NCBI GenBank assembly: GCA_017417025.1
Contig: JAFPZY010000004.1
Coordinates: 1 to 36,540 of the forward strand
DNA length: 36,540 nucleotides
Source of the DNA: Paludibacteraceae bacterium
Lineage (GTDB): Bacteria > Bacteroidota > Bacteroidia > Bacteroidales > Paludibacteraceae
Direction: 5' to 3'
The position numbers and the translations under genes were made by a program. A model generated the notes under the pieces. The model did no database searches, was not told the origin of the DNA, and worked only from the letters and a program-made list of their open reading frames with translations. Shown here piece after piece: positions 24,115 to 34,725 of this stretch. How positions within the stretch are numbered: the first letter of the stretch is position 1; each line of letters starts with the position of its first letter.

Positions 24115-26148
24115 TTATACCGGGTCGGGGTCAGGAATGATGCGGACAGACTTGCATTCGGGCACGGCGAGGACGGCTGAAATGCTGTCGCGAAGCAGCC
24201 TGCGTGCCTGGGCGGGGGAGGCGGAGGCCTCTATTTTGAGCTGTATCTGCCTTATAAACAGTCCGTTGATGCGCGGGATGGATGGAACTATGACGGCCGA
24301 GCAGCGCGTGTTGAATACCTGTGTGAGGCGCTGTTGTAGCAGGCGCGCCGCCCGACTGACGCGCTCTTCGTCTTTGTGGCGCAGCGTGAGAGTGGTCAGG
24401 CGGCAGAAGGGAGGATAGTTGAATTGCTGCCGCTCTGCAATCTGCCAGCGGTAAAAGGCCTCAGTATCATGCTGTTGTAGGAAACTGAAGACGGGGTGCT
24501 GTGTGTCGAAAGTCTGAATCATCACCTCTCCGCGGCCCTCTTTGCGTCCCGCTCTTCCGGCCACCTGCTCAAGGAGCTGGTAGGCGCGCTCGTAGCCGCG
24601 GAACGAGGGGTAGTTGAGCAGGTTGTCCGCCTGCAGGACACAGACAAGGCTGACGTTGTCGAAGTGCAGTCCTTTGGTGACCATCTGCGTGCCGATGAGC
24701 ATGTCCGCTTCGTGCGCTGAGAAGCGGCGGATAATGTCGCTGTATGCGTCTTTGCGGCGTGTGGAATCGAGGTCCATGCGCAGAATGCGCGCCCCCGGAA
24801 AAAGCTCTGCCGCCTCATCTTCAATGCGTTCCGTGCCGAATCCATGCACTTTTAGCTCTCCTCCGCATGCAGGACAAAGGTCAGGCATGGGGTGCTCTGC
24901 GCCGCAGTAGTGGCATCGCAGCAGCCGCTGGTGAAGGGTCCGGTGGAGCGTCAGCGGCACGTCGCACTGCGTGCATTTCTCCACTCTGCCGCAACTGACG
25001 CACTGGACAAAAGGAGCATATCCGCGCCTGTTCTGGAAGACAATGACCTGCTTGTTCTTGGCCAGTTCTTCGCGTATGCGGGCGACAAGCGGGTCGGCAA
25101 AATGGCCGTACATCTCCTTGCGGTGGTACTGCCGCTGCAGGTCAATCATGCTGATTAGCGGCATCTGCAGCCCCTTGTAACGTTCAGTCATACAGACCAT
25201 TCCGTACTTGCCCTGCTCGGCGTTGAAGCGTGTCTCGACCGAGGGAGTGGCAGTGCCGAGCAGCACTTTCGCTCCTGTCATCTGCGCGAGCATAATCGCC
25301 GTTGAGCGTGCGTTGTAGCGCGGGGCAGGCTCCTGCTGCTTGTAGTTGGGCTCGTGTTCCTCGTCCACAATGACGAGCCCGAGGTCGCGGAAGGGCATGA
25401 AAACGGCCGAGCGTGCACCAATGATGAGCCGTCCGCCGGTGTCTGTGGTGTTGAGTATTCGCCGGTAGGTCTCTGCCCGCTGTGCGTCGGTCACGCGCGA
25501 GTGATAGACCAGCATCCTGTTGCCGAACACAGACTGCAGTCTTTCAGTGAGTTGCGTGGTGAGTGCTATTTCCGGAACAAGGTAAAGCACGTCTCTCCCC
25601 TGCTCAAGGAACTGCTGCGCGAGGTGGACATAGACTTCTGTTTTGCCCGAGGACGTAACCCCGTAGAGCAGGACGGTCAGTTTGTCGTTCCACTGCCTCA
25701 ATATCTCCTGCAACGCCCTGTTCTGCAGGTCGCTAAGAGGCTTGGCGGGCTGTGTTTCGCCCTTGTAGGCGGGCAGCGTGACACGGCGTGGCACATCGTC
25801 CGTCGAGTATTGTCTGTCAAGCAGTTTCTGTGGCAGCGCTGCGGCAAGCGTGTCGCCGAGCGGGCATAGGTAGTAGTCGCTAATCCACTGCCAGAGAAGC
25901 AGTTGCGTGCCTGTTACGGCAGGCGCGGAGTCGAGCGTGGCGATAAGGGGCCTGATTTTCTCCTCCTCTATATCGGCGTTTTCGGTCTCGCGCAGCACTA
26001 TGCCGACAGCCTCTTTCCTGCCTAACGGCACCAGCACCCGCATGCCTTGTGCGGGCGTAGGCATGTCGTCAGGCACTGAGTATGTGTAAGTTCCGTCAAG
26101 AGCCAGCGGCAATATGACATCAACTTTCCTGGGCAATGGCTTTTTCAT
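24115..26148 (-). CDS. priA: primosomal protein N', replication restart helicase
   Basis: A 677-aa PriA, the 3'-5' helicase that reloads the replisome at stalled forks. The N-terminal DNA-binding part begins [18 protein letters not shown]. Walker A is [14 protein letters not shown], the DEAH-like box is [13 protein letters not shown], and GTATPSVET and QMVTKGLHF are helicase motifs. A zinc-binding insert has eight cysteines ([13 protein letters not shown] and [19 protein letters not shown]). The start [12 protein letters not shown] at 26148 overlaps the end of tdk by 29 bp. The open frame continues to 26394, but the extra part is antisense-like sequence inside tdk. Last gene of the nfeD operon. 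Confidence 0.93.
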   Translation of the reverse strand: MKKPLPRKVDVILPLALDGTYTYSVPDDMPTPAQGMRVLVPLGRKEAVGIVLRETENADIEEEKIRPLIATLDSAPAVTGTQLLLWQWISDYYLCPLGDTLAAALPQKLLDRQYSTDDVPRRVTLPAYKGETQPAKPLSDLQNRALQEILRQWNDKLTVLLYGVTSSGKTEVYVHLAQQFLEQGRDVLYLVPEIALTTQLTERLQSVFGNRMLVYHSRVTDAQRAETYRRILNTTDTGGRLIIGARSAVFMPFRDLGLVIVDEEHEPNYKQQEPAPRYNARSTAIMLAQMTGAKVLLGTATPSVETRFNAEQGKYGMVCMTERYKGLQMPLISMIDLQRQYHRKEMYGHFADPLVARIREELAKNKQVIVFQNRRGYAPFVQCVSCGRVEKCTQCDVPLTLHRTLHQRLLRCHYCGAEHPMPDLCPACGGELKVHGFGTERIEDEAAELFPGARILRMDLDSTRRKDAYSDIIRRFSAHEADMLIGTQMVTKGLHFDNVSLVCVLQADNLLNYPSFRGYERAYQLLEQVAGRAGRKEGRGEVMIQTFDTQHPVFSFLQQHDTEAFYRWQIAERQQFNYPPFCRLTTLTLRHKDEERVSRAARLLQQRLTQVFNTRCSAVIVPSIPRINGLFIRQIQLKIEASASPAQARRLLRDSISAVLAVPECKSVRIIPDPDPV

Positions 26149-26707
26149 AGCAGATGCGGCAGAGCGGCTCGTAGCTCTCTGTTTCGCCGAGCAGGACGCG
26201 TTTGTCGGAAGTGACAAGCCGGTGGCTGACGTATGCGAGGTCGCCGCAGTGTACGCAGATGGCGTGTGTCTTGTACACGTCTTCAGCCACCGCCATGAGT
26301 GCCGGCATGGGGCCGAAAGGTTCTCCGCGATAGTCCATGTCGAGTCCGGCGCAGATGACGCGTACTCCGCGTTTGGCGAGTTGTGTGCATACATCGACTA
26401 TGCCCATGTCGAAAAACTGCGCCTCGTCGATGCCGACAACGTCAATGTCGCTTGCGAGGAGCAGTATGCTCTGGCTGCTGTCCACGGGGGTGGACTGGAT
26501 GACGTTGTGGTCGTGGCTGACCACGTCCTGCTCGCTGTAGCGGACATCGATTGCCGGTTTGAAGATCTCAACGCGCTGTTTGGCGAACTGCGCTCTTTTC
26601 ATGCGGCGTATCAGTTCCTCGGTTTTCCCCGAGAACATGCTGCCGCACACTACTTCGATGCTGCCCCTGCGTCTTGAGGGCCCTTGTGTGTCTCTTTCGT
26701 TGAACAT
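26120..26707 (-). CDS. tdk: thymidine kinase
   Basis: A 195-aa type II thymidine kinase, which phosphorylates thymidine for salvage. The P-loop is [16 protein letters not shown] at about residues 21-36, the catalytic Glu is in GIDEAQFFD, the lasso-like loop follows in [17 protein letters not shown], and the zinc site is CVHCG with CRIC. The start [16 protein letters not shown] at 26707 lies 58 bp inside the end of recJ; later Met codons would cut into the first strand. It overlaps priA by 29 bp at the other end, so it is locked between its neighbours by overlaps on both sides. Confidence 0.93.
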   Translation of the reverse strand: MFNERDTQGPSRRRGSIEVVCGSMFSGKTEELIRRMKRAQFAKQRVEIFKPAIDVRYSEQDVVSHDHNVIQSTPVDSSQSILLLASDIDVVGIDEAQFFDMGIVDVCTQLAKRGVRVICAGLDMDYRGEPFGPMPALMAVAEDVYKTHAICVHCGDLAYVSHRLVTSDKRVLLGETESYEPLCRICYEKAIAQES

Positions 26708-28413
26708 GGTTTTATGTCTTGCGCCGTCATTTGGATGGTGCGGTAATTCTGGTAGTTGTTTTCTTCGAGGCAGTAGCATGCGTCCACCGCATTGCCGTTT
26801 TGCAGGTGCAGAGCCATGTCTCCACGCCCGAAGGCTATGCCTGCTATGGCGGCTGTCCGGTCGGTCAGGTCTAATTTGAGGTGTCGCCCGTCTTTGCCTA
26901 CGCGCTCGGTGTAGCGGTTGTTGATGAGGTGGCGGGTGAGGAAAACGGGGCGGGGGTTCTCGGGGCCGAAAGGCTCAAGGTGGCGTATTATGTTGAAAAA
27001 CTGCGGCGTTATGTCCGAGAGGCTAATCTGCTGTTCTACAGCAATCGACGGTGTCTTTTGGTCCTCGCGTATATGCTCTGCCACATATTTCTCGAAGCGC
27101 GCCTTGAACTCCGGCAGTTTGTCTCCTCGCATGCTCAGTCCGGCGGCAAAGGTGTGTCCGCCGAAGTTGGTTAGCAGGTCGCGGCAAGAGTCGATGGCGG
27201 CATAGAGGTCGAAGCCTGTTACCGACCTTGCGGAGCCGGAGATGATGCCGTTGTCGCCGGCTGTGAGGACGATGGTGGGGCGGTAGTAGGTCTCCATCAG
27301 CCGGCTGGCGGCTATGCCGACCACGCCCTTGTGCCACTCCGGCGAATATACGACACTTGTCGTTTTGCGCTCATTGTCAGGGTCTTGGGCAAGCATGGCA
27401 AGCGCTTCTTCGGTTGTCTTCTGGTCGAAGTCGCGGCGTTGGGCGTTGAAGGTGTTTATCTCCTCCGCCATCTTGCGGGCCTCCTCCTCGTTGTCGGAGA
27501 GCAGGAGCCTGACAGCGTATGCGCCGCTGCGGAGCCGTCCGCTGGCGTTGATGCGCGGGCCGAGTTTATACACCAGTTCATGCACTGTCACTGTCCCTGT
27601 CACTCCTGCCACTTCCAGCAGACTCTTCAGCCCGACCGACGGCGCGCTGTTGATGCGTTTCAGCCCGAAGTAGGCGAGTATGCGGTTTTCGCCGGTCATG
27701 GGCACTATGTCTGAGGCTATCGACATGGCAAGCAGTGGCAGCACTGCCTCCAGCTCCTCCGTGCTTTGTCCCTCGTTTTTCAGCAGGGCCTGCATAAGTT
27801 TGAAGCCCACGCCGCAGCCCGACAACTCCTTGTAGGGGTAGTTGCAGTCCTGCCTTTTCATGTTCAGCACCGCAGTCGCCGCGGGCAGTTCCTCGCCGGG
27901 GGTGTGGTGGTCGCAGATGATGAAGTCTATGCCGCGTTCTCCCGCATAACGCACTTTGTCTATGGCTTTTATGCCGCAGTCTAATGCCACAATCAGCGTG
28001 CAGCCGTCTGCCTGCGCCTGGTCGATGCCTTTGAACGAGATGCCGTAGCCCTCCGTGTAGCGGTCCGGAATGTAGAACTCGAGGTTGTCGGTCCGCCGCG
28101 ACAAAATGCTGTAAACCAGCGCAACGGCAGTGGTGCCGTCCACGTCGTAGTCGCCATACACCATTATGCGCTCTTTCTCCTCTATTGCCCTGCTGAGCCG
28201 CGCAACCGCCTTGTCCATGTCGCGCATGAGAAACGGGTCGTGTAGTTGGTCGAGCGAGGGCCTGACATACGAGCGTGCCTCGTCGCCTGTGTGTATTCCG
28301 CGCTTGACGAGAAGCAGTGCGGATGGCTCGGATATAGACAGCTCTTGCTGCAAACGCTTGCAGCAAACTTGCTCGTCTTCAGTCGGTTGCCATATATTCC
28401 ACACGTACTCCAT
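26650..28413 (-). CDS. recJ: single-stranded-DNA-specific exonuclease RecJ
   Basis: A 587-aa RecJ, the 5'-3' single-strand exonuclease of recombination and repair. The DHH-family motifs are in order: [15 protein letters not shown] (about residues 84-98), [24 protein letters not shown] with the DHH triad, and [14 protein letters not shown]. The DHHA1 domain carries [13 protein letters not shown], and an OB-like domain follows ([17 protein letters not shown]). The start is 12 bp after the nitrilase stop. The last 58 bp overlap tdk. Confidence 0.94.
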   Translation of the reverse strand: MEYVWNIWQPTEDEQVCCKRLQQELSISEPSALLLVKRGIHTGDEARSYVRPSLDQLHDPFLMRDMDKAVARLSRAIEEKERIMVYGDYDVDGTTAVALVYSILSRRTDNLEFYIPDRYTEGYGISFKGIDQAQADGCTLIVALDCGIKAIDKVRYAGERGIDFIICDHHTPGEELPAATAVLNMKRQDCNYPYKELSGCGVGFKLMQALLKNEGQSTEELEAVLPLLAMSIASDIVPMTGENRILAYFGLKRINSAPSVGLKSLLEVAGVTGTVTVHELVYKLGPRINASGRLRSGAYAVRLLLSDNEEEARKMAEEINTFNAQRRDFDQKTTEEALAMLAQDPDNERKTTSVVYSPEWHKGVVGIAASRLMETYYRPTIVLTAGDNGIISGSARSVTGFDLYAAIDSCRDLLTNFGGHTFAAGLSMRGDKLPEFKARFEKYVAEHIREDQKTPSIAVEQQISLSDITPQFFNIIRHLEPFGPENPRPVFLTRHLINNRYTERVGKDGRHLKLDLTDRTAAIAGIAFGRGDMALHLQNGNAVDACYCLEENNYQNYRTIQMTAQDIKPCSTKETHKGPQDAGAASK

Positions 28414-28425
28414 CTTCTTTTGCGC

Positions 28426-29241
28426 TTATCTGTCAATGCTGAACTTGTCCGCGTCTTTCCACAGCGGCAGAGCCTGCCTGAAGTGCCGCAGCAAGTCAAT
28501 GTCAAACTCCGCAATCCGGGTCCCCTCCTCGTCGTCGGCGAACTTGGCAAGCGGCTCAAGACGCGTGTCGTATGCCACCGAGTGACCGTTGTAGTGCAAC
28601 CCTGCTCCGTCTTCGCCAACTGGGTTTACAGCGCATATATAGCACTGGTTTTCAGTGGCTCGCGCTGCCACAAGCGCGTCCCAGTAGGCAATCCGGCACT
28701 CCGGCCAGTTGGCGCACACCACCAGGAGGTCATAGTCGTCGCCGTGCCTGTTCCGCGCCCACACGGGGAAACGCAGGTCGTAGCATATTATCATCCTCAT
28801 TCTCACACCCTTGTACTCCACCACTGCCGGATTGTCCCCCCTCGTGAAGAACTTGTCCTCGCCGCCGTGGGCATAGAGGTGCGCCTTGTCGGTGAAGACC
28901 GGTGTCTCGCTCGGCCGGATGAAAAAACCTCTGTTGTAGAGCCGCTCGCCCCTGTCGTCGCCCACTTTGCAGATGAACGTCCCTGCCACTGCAACGCCGG
29001 TCCTGTCGCTCAGTTGCTGCAGGCGGCTGATGGTCTCTCCGTCTGTCGTTTCCGCTAATTCGGGGTGGTCGGTGCAGAAGCCGGTGGTGAACATCTCCGG
29101 CAGCACGGCCATGTCCGCCTGACCTTCCAATGCGGCTATGCGCGCTTCCGCCTGCTCCAAGTTGGTCCTCTTGTCCCCCCATGCAATGGGGTATTGGAGC
29201 AACGCAACACGCAGCACAGTCTTGCTTTTCTCTTCTCTCAT
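28426..29241 (-). CDS. nitrilase-superfamily omega-amidase (NIT2/YafV-like)
   Basis: A 271-aa carbon-nitrogen hydrolase with the Glu-Lys-Cys triad in LPEMFTTGF, TDKAHLYAHGGE and IICYDLRFP. The closest relatives by these motifs are omega-amidases such as NIT2 and E. coli YafV, which remove ammonia from alpha-ketoglutaramate or related amides and act as metabolite repair enzymes. The start MREEKSKTVLRVALLQ at 29241 is preferred to an upstream in-frame ATG at 29289 because it sits close to the conserved RVALLQYPI strand and leaves the 11-bp repeats untranslated. It follows floA after 115 bp and precedes recJ by 12 bp. Confidence 0.88.
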   Translation of the reverse strand: MREEKSKTVLRVALLQYPIAWGDKRTNLEQAEARIAALEGQADMAVLPEMFTTGFCTDHPELAETTDGETISRLQQLSDRTGVAVAGTFICKVGDDRGERLYNRGFFIRPSETPVFTDKAHLYAHGGEDKFFTRGDNPAVVEYKGVRMRMIICYDLRFPVWARNRHGDDYDLLVVCANWPECRIAYWDALVAARATENQCYICAVNPVGEDGAGLHYNGHSVAYDTRLEPLAKFADDEEGTRIAEFDIDLLRHFRQALPLWKDADKFSIDR

Positions 29242-29261
29242 TTTTTTCCTCTCTTCTACCC

Positions 29262-29344
29262 TGACAGTTCCCTGGCAGTACCCTCGCACGCCGCTTCGTT
29301 TCCGCTGCTTCGTACCGTCACACTACCGTATCACTACCGTCTCA
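29262..29344. repeat. 11-bp tandem repeats between nitrilase and floA
   Basis: TGACAGTTCCC (29262-29272) is followed directly by TGGCAGTACCC (29273-29283). A second array reads GTACCGTCACA (29312-29322), CTACCGTATCA (29323-29333) and CTACCGTCTCA (29334-29344). Both have an 11-bp period but different units. They lie in the 115-bp gap inside the operon. Confidence 0.65.
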
Positions 29345-29356
29345 CACGCTCTCTTT

Positions 29357-30340
29357 TTATTTCTTTTTGGGCAGAGGGGTGTCGGCGGGTTTGCCTATTG
29401 CCTCGCGCATGGCTGTGTCGGCCTGTATGTTTTTCATGCGGTAATAGTCCATTATGCCGAGGTTGCCGTTGCGGAATGCGTCTGCCATCGCCTGCGGCAC
29501 AAGTGCCTCTGCTTCAATCACTTTGGCGCGTGCTTCTTGTGCTTTGGCCTTCATCTCCTGCTCGTTGGCTATTGCCATGGCGCGGCGTTCCTCCGCTTTG
29601 GCCTGTGCTATGTTCTTGTCCGCGTCGGCTTGGTCCATCTGAAGTTGTGCGCCTATGTTCTTGCCCACGTCGATGTCCGCTATGTCGATACTCAGTATCT
29701 CGAAGGCTGTGCCTGCGTCCAGGCCTTTCGACAGCACTAATTTCGATATGCTGTCCGGATTTTCAAGCACCTGTTTGTGGCTCTCTGCCGAACCTATCGA
29801 CGACACTATGCCTTCCCCCACACGGGCAAGAACGGTGTCTTCGCCTGCGCCGCCCACCAGTTGGCGGATGTTGGCGCGCACGGTGACGCGGGCTTTGGCT
29901 ATCAGCTGTATGCCGTCTTTGGCAACTGCCGTAACAGGCGGAGTGTCAATCACTTTCGGGTTCACCGACATCTGCACGGCCTCAAACACATCGCGCCCCG
30001 CAAGGTCTATCGCGGTCGCCATCTGGAACGACAGCGGCATGCTCGCTTTGTTGGCGCTCACCAGGGCATGAACAACGCGCTCTATGTGTCCGCCGGCCAG
30101 ATAATGAGCCTCCAGACCGTCGCGGCGTACATCCTGCAAGCCGGCTTTGTGGGCTTCTATCATGCAGTTCACAATCTTGGTCGAGGGCACTTTGCGGATG
30201 CGCATCAGGAAAAGTTGTATCAGCGAAATGTGCACTCCGCTCACGGCTGCGTTAATCCACAGCATGAAGGGGAAATAGTAAAAGAAGATGATTGTCGCAA
30301 TTGCAATCATCACAACCAGAAGAATGTTCAGAATTTCCAT
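29357..30340 (-). CDS. floA: flotillin-like protein FloA
   Basis: A 327-aa flotillin-like protein of the YqfA/FloA family, an inner-membrane scaffold of functional membrane microdomains. The N-terminal hydrophobic hairpin is [20 protein letters not shown] with a second segment near residues 30-47. The SPFH-like domain follows ([35 protein letters not shown]). The C-terminal third is an Ala/Glu-rich coiled coil ([20 protein letters not shown]). The upstream gene encodes an NfeD-like protein, the usual partner. The two genes are 26 bp apart and co-transcribed. Confidence 0.93.
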   Translation of the reverse strand: MEILNILLVVMIAIATIIFFYYFPFMLWINAAVSGVHISLIQLFLMRIRKVPSTKIVNCMIEAHKAGLQDVRRDGLEAHYLAGGHIERVVHALVSANKASMPLSFQMATAIDLAGRDVFEAVQMSVNPKVIDTPPVTAVAKDGIQLIAKARVTVRANIRQLVGGAGEDTVLARVGEGIVSSIGSAESHKQVLENPDSISKLVLSKGLDAGTAFEILSIDIADIDVGKNIGAQLQMDQADADKNIAQAKAEERRAMAIANEQEMKAKAQEARAKVIEAEALVPQAMADAFRNGNLGIMDYYRMKNIQADTAMREAIGKPADTPLPKKK

Positions 30341-30366
30341 AATATCAGTGTTTTTAAGTTTTTGGT

Positions 30367-30732
30367 TCAGTCATTTTGTTCCGTTTCCTGCTCCATGCGC
30401 TTTGCGCCGGCTTCCAGTTTCTCTATTTTCTTGCCCGGGTCTGCAAGGCTCACCGAGGAGTCTATTGTCGTGTCAAGCGCTATTTTGTCAATCGTCCTTG
30501 TGCGCAAGAACAGCCAGATGGCTGCCGCAGTCAGCACAAGGCTCACCAAAAGAGTCACATGCCCCGCCCACGGAGACACGGCTGTCAGCCTCATGTAAGC
30601 CATTGCCACTGCCCCGCCGAGAGAGAGAAAACCGGCTACGCCCGCTATGCCGAAACCGGGAAGTAAAAACAGTTCGGCGACTAAAAGCACAACGCCGAAA
30701 AGCACAAGAAGAACAACTATCAATATGTCCAT
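30367..30732 (-). CDS. NfeD-like membrane protein lacking the OB-fold domain
   Basis: A 121-aa protein with three to four hydrophobic helices ([55 protein letters not shown]). It matches the membrane part of short NfeD proteins, which work with flotillins. In relatives the membrane part is followed by a beta-barrel OB domain of about 60 residues; here the sequence goes [20 protein letters not shown] and then stops after a charged tail ([11 protein letters not shown]), so most of the OB domain is missing. Nothing like the missing part is visible in the 26 bp before floA. First gene of the six-gene operon. Confidence 0.8.
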   Translation of the reverse strand: MDILIVVLLVLFGVVLLVAELFLLPGFGIAGVAGFLSLGGAVAMAYMRLTAVSPWAGHVTLLVSLVLTAAAIWLFLRTRTIDKIALDTTIDSSVSLADPGKKIEKLEAGAKRMEQETEQND

Positions 30733-30757
30733 AGCAACAATTTTTTTATTCAGGCTG

Positions 30758-30789
30758 CAAAGATAATAAATATCTTTGACACGCGCAAA
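30758..30789 (-). promoter_or_regulatory. promoter of the nfeD-floA-nitrilase-recJ-tdk-priA operon
   Basis: On the minus strand TATCTTTG (complement of 30758-30765) and TTTG (complement of 30786-30789) with a 20-bp spacer. It is 12 bp from the -33 of the rightward topA promoter, so the two are divergent and may share regulation. Confidence 0.8.
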
Positions 30790-30801
30790 TAAAAAATTAA
30801 A

Positions 30802-30833
30802 TTTGCACGATTAAAAAAAATACTGTACTTTTG
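30802..30833 (+). promoter_or_regulatory. promoter of the topA-panD-tgt-lptF/G operon
   Basis: TTTG at 30802-30805 and TACTTTTG at 30826-30833 with a 20-bp spacer. The leader before topA is about 60 nt and AT-rich. Confidence 0.78.
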
Positions 30834-30898
30834 CAGCCGGTTTTGAAACTGACATACCGGCAAACGACACCTTATATATAAATTCCTTATATATAATT

Positions 30899-33208
30899 AT
30901 GAGCAAAAATCTTGTAATTGTAGAGTCCCCCGCAAAAGCGAAGACCATCGAGAAGTTCCTCGGCAGCGACTATCATGTCATGTCCTCGCAGGGGCATATA
31001 TGCGACATTGAGGGCTTCGGAAAAAACAGCACAGGCATTGATTTCGACAACAACTATGCCCCCCACTATGTCATCGACCCGCAGAAGCGCCATCTGCTTG
31101 CCTCGCTCAGGCAGGAGGCTGCCAAAGCCGACACTGTCTGGCTCGCAAGTGATGAGGACCGCGAAGGGGAGGCCATTGCCTGGCACCTCCAGCAGGCTCT
31201 CGAGCTTGACGAAAGCAGCACCAGGCGCATCGTCTTTCATGAAATAACCAAGACCGCCATTCAGGAGGCTATCAAGAATCCGCGCGGCATCGACTACAAC
31301 CTTGTCAATGCCCAGCAGGCGAGGCGGGTGCTTGACCGCATCGTCGGCTTCGAGTTGTCGCCTGTCCTCTGGCGGAAGATTACAACGGGGCTGTCGGCCG
31401 GCCGCGTGCAGTCGGTGGCGGTCCGCCTTATCGTGGAGAGGGAGCGCGAAATAGAGGACTTCCGCGAGACTGCCCAGTACCGCGTTTCCGCTGATTTCAC
31501 CGGCAAAAACACTAACGGCGAAGATGTCGTGCTGCGCACCGAACTCAACCACAGGTTCGCCAACAAGCAGGACGCGCTCGACTTCCTCGAGCAGTGCCGG
31601 AACGCCGAGTTCAGCATACGCAACATAACCCACAAACCCGCGCGCCGCACGCCGGCACCGCCGTTCACAACCTCCAGCCTGCAGCAGGAGGCGGCACGCA
31701 AACTCAAGTTCCCTGTCTCCAAAACAATGCGTCTCGCGCAGGCGCTGTATGAGGCGGGGCGCATCACTTACATGCGTACTGACTCTGTGAACCTCAGCAC
31801 ACTGGCTGTCGCTACGGCAAAAGACGAAATCATAGCTCAATACGGCGACAAGTATCACCACGCACGCCGCTACCGCACCTCCTCCAAAGGCGCGCAGGAG
31901 GCGCACGAGGCTATACGGCCCACCTATATGTCTGTCCACTCGGCGGGGGCGAATGCCGACGAAAAACGCCTTTACGAGCTTATCTGGAAACGCACTCTCG
32001 CCTGCCAGATGGCTGATGCTGAGACCGAAAACACCCGCATCGAGATTGCTGCGGACAACCTGCAGTACGTCTTTGTCGCAAGCGGCGAGGTCGTCCTCTT
32101 CGACGGCTTCATGCGCGTCTATATTCAGTCCTCCGACGACGAGACCGAGCAGACCGGCTATGTCCTCCCGCAGATGGACGAGGGGGCCGTCCTCGCAAGG
32201 CAGCAGGTGGAGGCTCAGGAGACTTTCACACGCGCACCTTTCAGATACACAGAGGCTTCGCTCGTAAAGAAAATGGAGGAACTCGGCATCGGACGACCTT
32301 CTACCTACGCCACCATCATCGAGACTATCCAGAACCGCAACTATGTCGAGCGTGGCAACGTCCAGGGCAAAAAGCGCGAATATAACGTCATTACCCTGAA
32401 AAACGGACACCTCACAGACCGCACCAAATCAGAGGTTTACGGGCACGACACGCAAAAACTGCTCCCCACCGACCTCGGGCGCATAACCAACGACTTCCTC
32501 GTTGAGCAGTTCCCCGACATACTCAGTTACGACTTCACGGCCAAAGAGGAGGAGAACTTCGACGACATAGCGGCCGGAAAAGCCGACTGGGTGAAGACGG
32601 TGGACGAGTTCTACAAGACTTTCCACCCCTCTATCAAGAGTGTCCCCGCCGGCAAAATGGCAGGGCGTCTGCTCGGCACCGACCCCGCCACAGGAGAGCC
32701 TGTCTATGCCAAGATTAGCCGCATCGGCCCCTGCATACAAATCGGCAGTGCCGATGTGGACAAACCACGCTTTGTCTCTCTGCCGAAAGGCACCTCCCTC
32801 TTCACCGTCACGCTCGGCGAGGCGCTCACCCTCTTCAACGACTCGCAGCCGAAAGCCCTGATGACCATCGACGGCAAGGAGGTCATTACAGGCGAAGGCA
32901 AATACGGCGTTTATATCAAATACGATGGGCAGTTCTTCTCTGTCCCTAAGGGAGTTGTGCCTTCCTCCATGACGGAGGACGACGTGCGCGCGCTCATCGA
33001 AAAGCACCGCCGTCAGGCGGAGCCGCTGCACCGGTGGGGCGACATACAGGTCCTCCAGGGGCGTTACGGGGCATACATAAAAACCCCGCAGGGCAATTTC
33101 CGCATACCTAAGAACACTGTCGTCGAGACGCTGACGGAGGACGAGTGCAAACGCATTATCGACACGGCGGCGGCTGCGCCGGCTAAAACGTTCAGACGCA
33201 AAAAATAA
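30899..33208 (+). CDS. topA: DNA topoisomerase I
   Basis: A 769-aa type IA topoisomerase that relaxes negative supercoils. The Toprim domain has [17 protein letters not shown] at the N-terminus and [14 protein letters not shown] near residue 82. The active-site Tyr is in [10 protein letters not shown] (about residue 295). [18 protein letters not shown] is also a family signature. The C-terminal region has no Cys4 zinc fingers; it has instead repeated beta units ([38 protein letters not shown]), as in other Bacteroidetes TopA. It heads an operon with panD, tgt and lptF/G. Confidence 0.95.
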   Translation: MSKNLVIVESPAKAKTIEKFLGSDYHVMSSQGHICDIEGFGKNSTGIDFDNNYAPHYVIDPQKRHLLASLRQEAAKADTVWLASDEDREGEAIAWHLQQALELDESSTRRIVFHEITKTAIQEAIKNPRGIDYNLVNAQQARRVLDRIVGFELSPVLWRKITTGLSAGRVQSVAVRLIVEREREIEDFRETAQYRVSADFTGKNTNGEDVVLRTELNHRFANKQDALDFLEQCRNAEFSIRNITHKPARRTPAPPFTTSSLQQEAARKLKFPVSKTMRLAQALYEAGRITYMRTDSVNLSTLAVATAKDEIIAQYGDKYHHARRYRTSSKGAQEAHEAIRPTYMSVHSAGANADEKRLYELIWKRTLACQMADAETENTRIEIAADNLQYVFVASGEVVLFDGFMRVYIQSSDDETEQTGYVLPQMDEGAVLARQQVEAQETFTRAPFRYTEASLVKKMEELGIGRPSTYATIIETIQNRNYVERGNVQGKKREYNVITLKNGHLTDRTKSEVYGHDTQKLLPTDLGRITNDFLVEQFPDILSYDFTAKEEENFDDIAAGKADWVKTVDEFYKTFHPSIKSVPAGKMAGRLLGTDPATGEPVYAKISRIGPCIQIGSADVDKPRFVSLPKGTSLFTVTLGEALTLFNDSQPKALMTIDGKEVITGEGKYGVYIKYDGQFFSVPKGVVPSSMTEDDVRALIEKHRRQAEPLHRWGDIQVLQGRYGAYIKTPQGNFRIPKNTVVETLTEDECKRIIDTAAAAPAKTFRRKK

Positions 33209-33237
33209 CTTTGTTAAAACAAGATATCCGATACATT

Positions 33238-33582
33238 ATGTTTTTGGAAATTCTGAAATCTAAAATCCATTGTGTCAAGGTTACTGAGGCTAATCTTGAC
33301 TACATCGGGTCTATCACCATCGACGAGGACCTGATGGACGCAGCCCGCATCTTCAGCGGCGAAAAGGTCAGTGTCGTGGACAAAACCAACGGAGCACGCC
33401 TTGAGACCTATGTTATCCCCGGCAAGCGCGGTAGCGGCTGTATTTGCATGAACGGAGCGGCGGCGCATCTTATGCACGAGGGCGACGTGGTCATTATCAT
33501 GGCTTATGCGCTTATGACGGAGGAAGAGCAGCGCAACTTCAAGCCTGCCGTCATCTTCCCTCAAAACAACCGACTCAACTAA
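33238..33582 (+). CDS. panD: aspartate 1-decarboxylase
   Basis: A 114-aa PanD, which makes beta-alanine for pantothenate and coenzyme A. The self-cleavage site is Gly24-Ser25 in [14 protein letters not shown], where Ser25 becomes the pyruvoyl group. Other family strands are [30 protein letters not shown] and [11 protein letters not shown]. The start at 33238 ([11 protein letters not shown]) places the Ser at the standard position; the upstream TTG at 33211 is not needed. It follows topA after 29 bp. Confidence 0.95.
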   Translation: MFLEILKSKIHCVKVTEANLDYIGSITIDEDLMDAARIFSGEKVSVVDKTNGARLETYVIPGKRGSGCICMNGAAAHLMHEGDVVIIMAYALMTEEEQRNFKPAVIFPQNNRLN

Positions 33583-33594
33583 AACGCTCCCGCC

Positions 33595-34725
33595 GTGTTC
33601 TTCTCTCTCCTGCATACCGACACTTGTTCCGCTGCCCGCGCAGGCGTGGTGCACACCGACCATGGCGACATTCCAACCCCCATCTTCATGCCGGTCGGCA
33701 CTGTCGGCTCGGTGAAGGGTGTCTCTCGGAAAGAGCTTGAGGAGGATATTAAGGCGCAAATCATCCTCGGCAACACTTACCACCTCTTCCTCCGGCCGGG
33801 CACCGGAATACTGCGCAAAGCCGGCGGACTACACCGCTTTGAGGGCTGGAACAGACCCATACTCACCGACTCCGGAGGATTCCAGGTCTTCTCGCTCACC
33901 GACATACGCAAAATGACGGACGAGGGGGTGCGCTTCTCCAGCCACATCGACGGGCGCAAGCTGATGTTCACTCCCGAAAACGTCATGGACACACAGCGCC
34001 TCATCGGGGCTGACATCATAATGGCGTTTGACGAGTGCTGCCCCGGAACTGCCGACCGCACTTATGCTCTCGACAGCATGAACCGCACGCACCGATGGCT
34101 CGACAGATGCATCAAAAGGTTCGATGAAACCACGGAAATCTACGATTACAAGCAGCACCTTTTCCCCATCGTCCAGGGCTGTGTCTATCCCGACCTGCGC
34201 ACCGAGGCGGCTAAGCGCCTGCGCGACCTTGACAGGGACGGATATGCCATCGGAGGACTCGCTGTCGGGGAGCCGACCGAGACCATGTATGAGATGATCG
34301 AGGTGGTCAACGACATCCTCCCGCAGAACAAACCGCGCTATCTCATGGGGGTCGGAACTCCCTGGAATATTCTCGAGGGCATCGAGCGCGGGGTCGATAT
34401 GTTCGACTGCGTCATGCCAACGCGCAACGGACGTAACGGCATGATTTTCACGTCGCAGGGAGTTATGAACATGCGCAACCGCAAGTGGGAGGACGACTTC
34501 TCCGAACTCGACCCCGACGGCACTTCGTGGGTGGACCACGCATATTCGCGGGCCTATGTCCGCCACCTTATTCACGCCGGAGAAATGCTCGGCTTGTCCA
34601 TCCTCAGCGTCCACAACCTCTGCTTCTATCTCAGGCTCGTCACTGAAGCCAGAATGCACATCATGCAGGGGGACTTCAAGCACTGGAAAGACGCAATCAT
34701 CCCGCGCCTCACTGCAAGACTATGA
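33595..34725 (+). CDS. tgt: tRNA-guanine transglycosylase
   Basis: A 376-aa Tgt, which exchanges guanine for a queuine precursor in the anticodon of Asp, Asn, His and Tyr tRNAs. The substrate-binding loop is LTDSGGFQVFSL (about residue 90) and the catalytic Asp is in FDCVMPTRNGRNGM. GLAVGEPTETMYEM is another signature. The start codon is GTG at 33595, 12 bp after panD; a later ATG would cut the first strand. The usual zinc motif CxCxxC before YSRAYVRHL is replaced by SWVDHAYSRAY, which is the normal state in Bacteroidetes Tgt as I recall it. The stop overlaps the next start by 4 bp. Confidence 0.94.
   Translation: MFFSLLHTDTCSAARAGVVHTDHGDIPTPIFMPVGTVGSVKGVSRKELEEDIKAQIILGNTYHLFLRPGTGILRKAGGLHRFEGWNRPILTDSGGFQVFSLTDIRKMTDEGVRFSSHIDGRKLMFTPENVMDTQRLIGADIIMAFDECCPGTADRTYALDSMNRTHRWLDRCIKRFDETTEIYDYKQHLFPIVQGCVYPDLRTEAAKRLRDLDRDGYAIGGLAVGEPTETMYEMIEVVNDILPQNKPRYLMGVGTPWNILEGIERGVDMFDCVMPTRNGRNGMIFTSQGVMNMRNRKWEDDFSELDPDGTSWVDHAYSRAYVRHLIHAGEMLGLSILSVHNLCFYLRLVTEARMHIMQGDFKHWKDAIIPRLTARL

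Noticed and set aside
26149-26394. 82-codon N-terminal extension of PriA
   Set aside because: It lies inside tdk in another frame and has no PriA similarity; MKKPLPRK at 26148 fits the family.
30887-32410. 507-codon minus frame across topA
   Set aside because: Antisense of topoisomerase I and would also cover its start; no family match.
34500-34560. Missing zinc cysteines in Tgt as a sign of inactivation
   Set aside because: Bacteroidetes Tgt proteins, as I remember them, lack these residues while keeping the catalytic Asp and loops, so this is a lineage trait.
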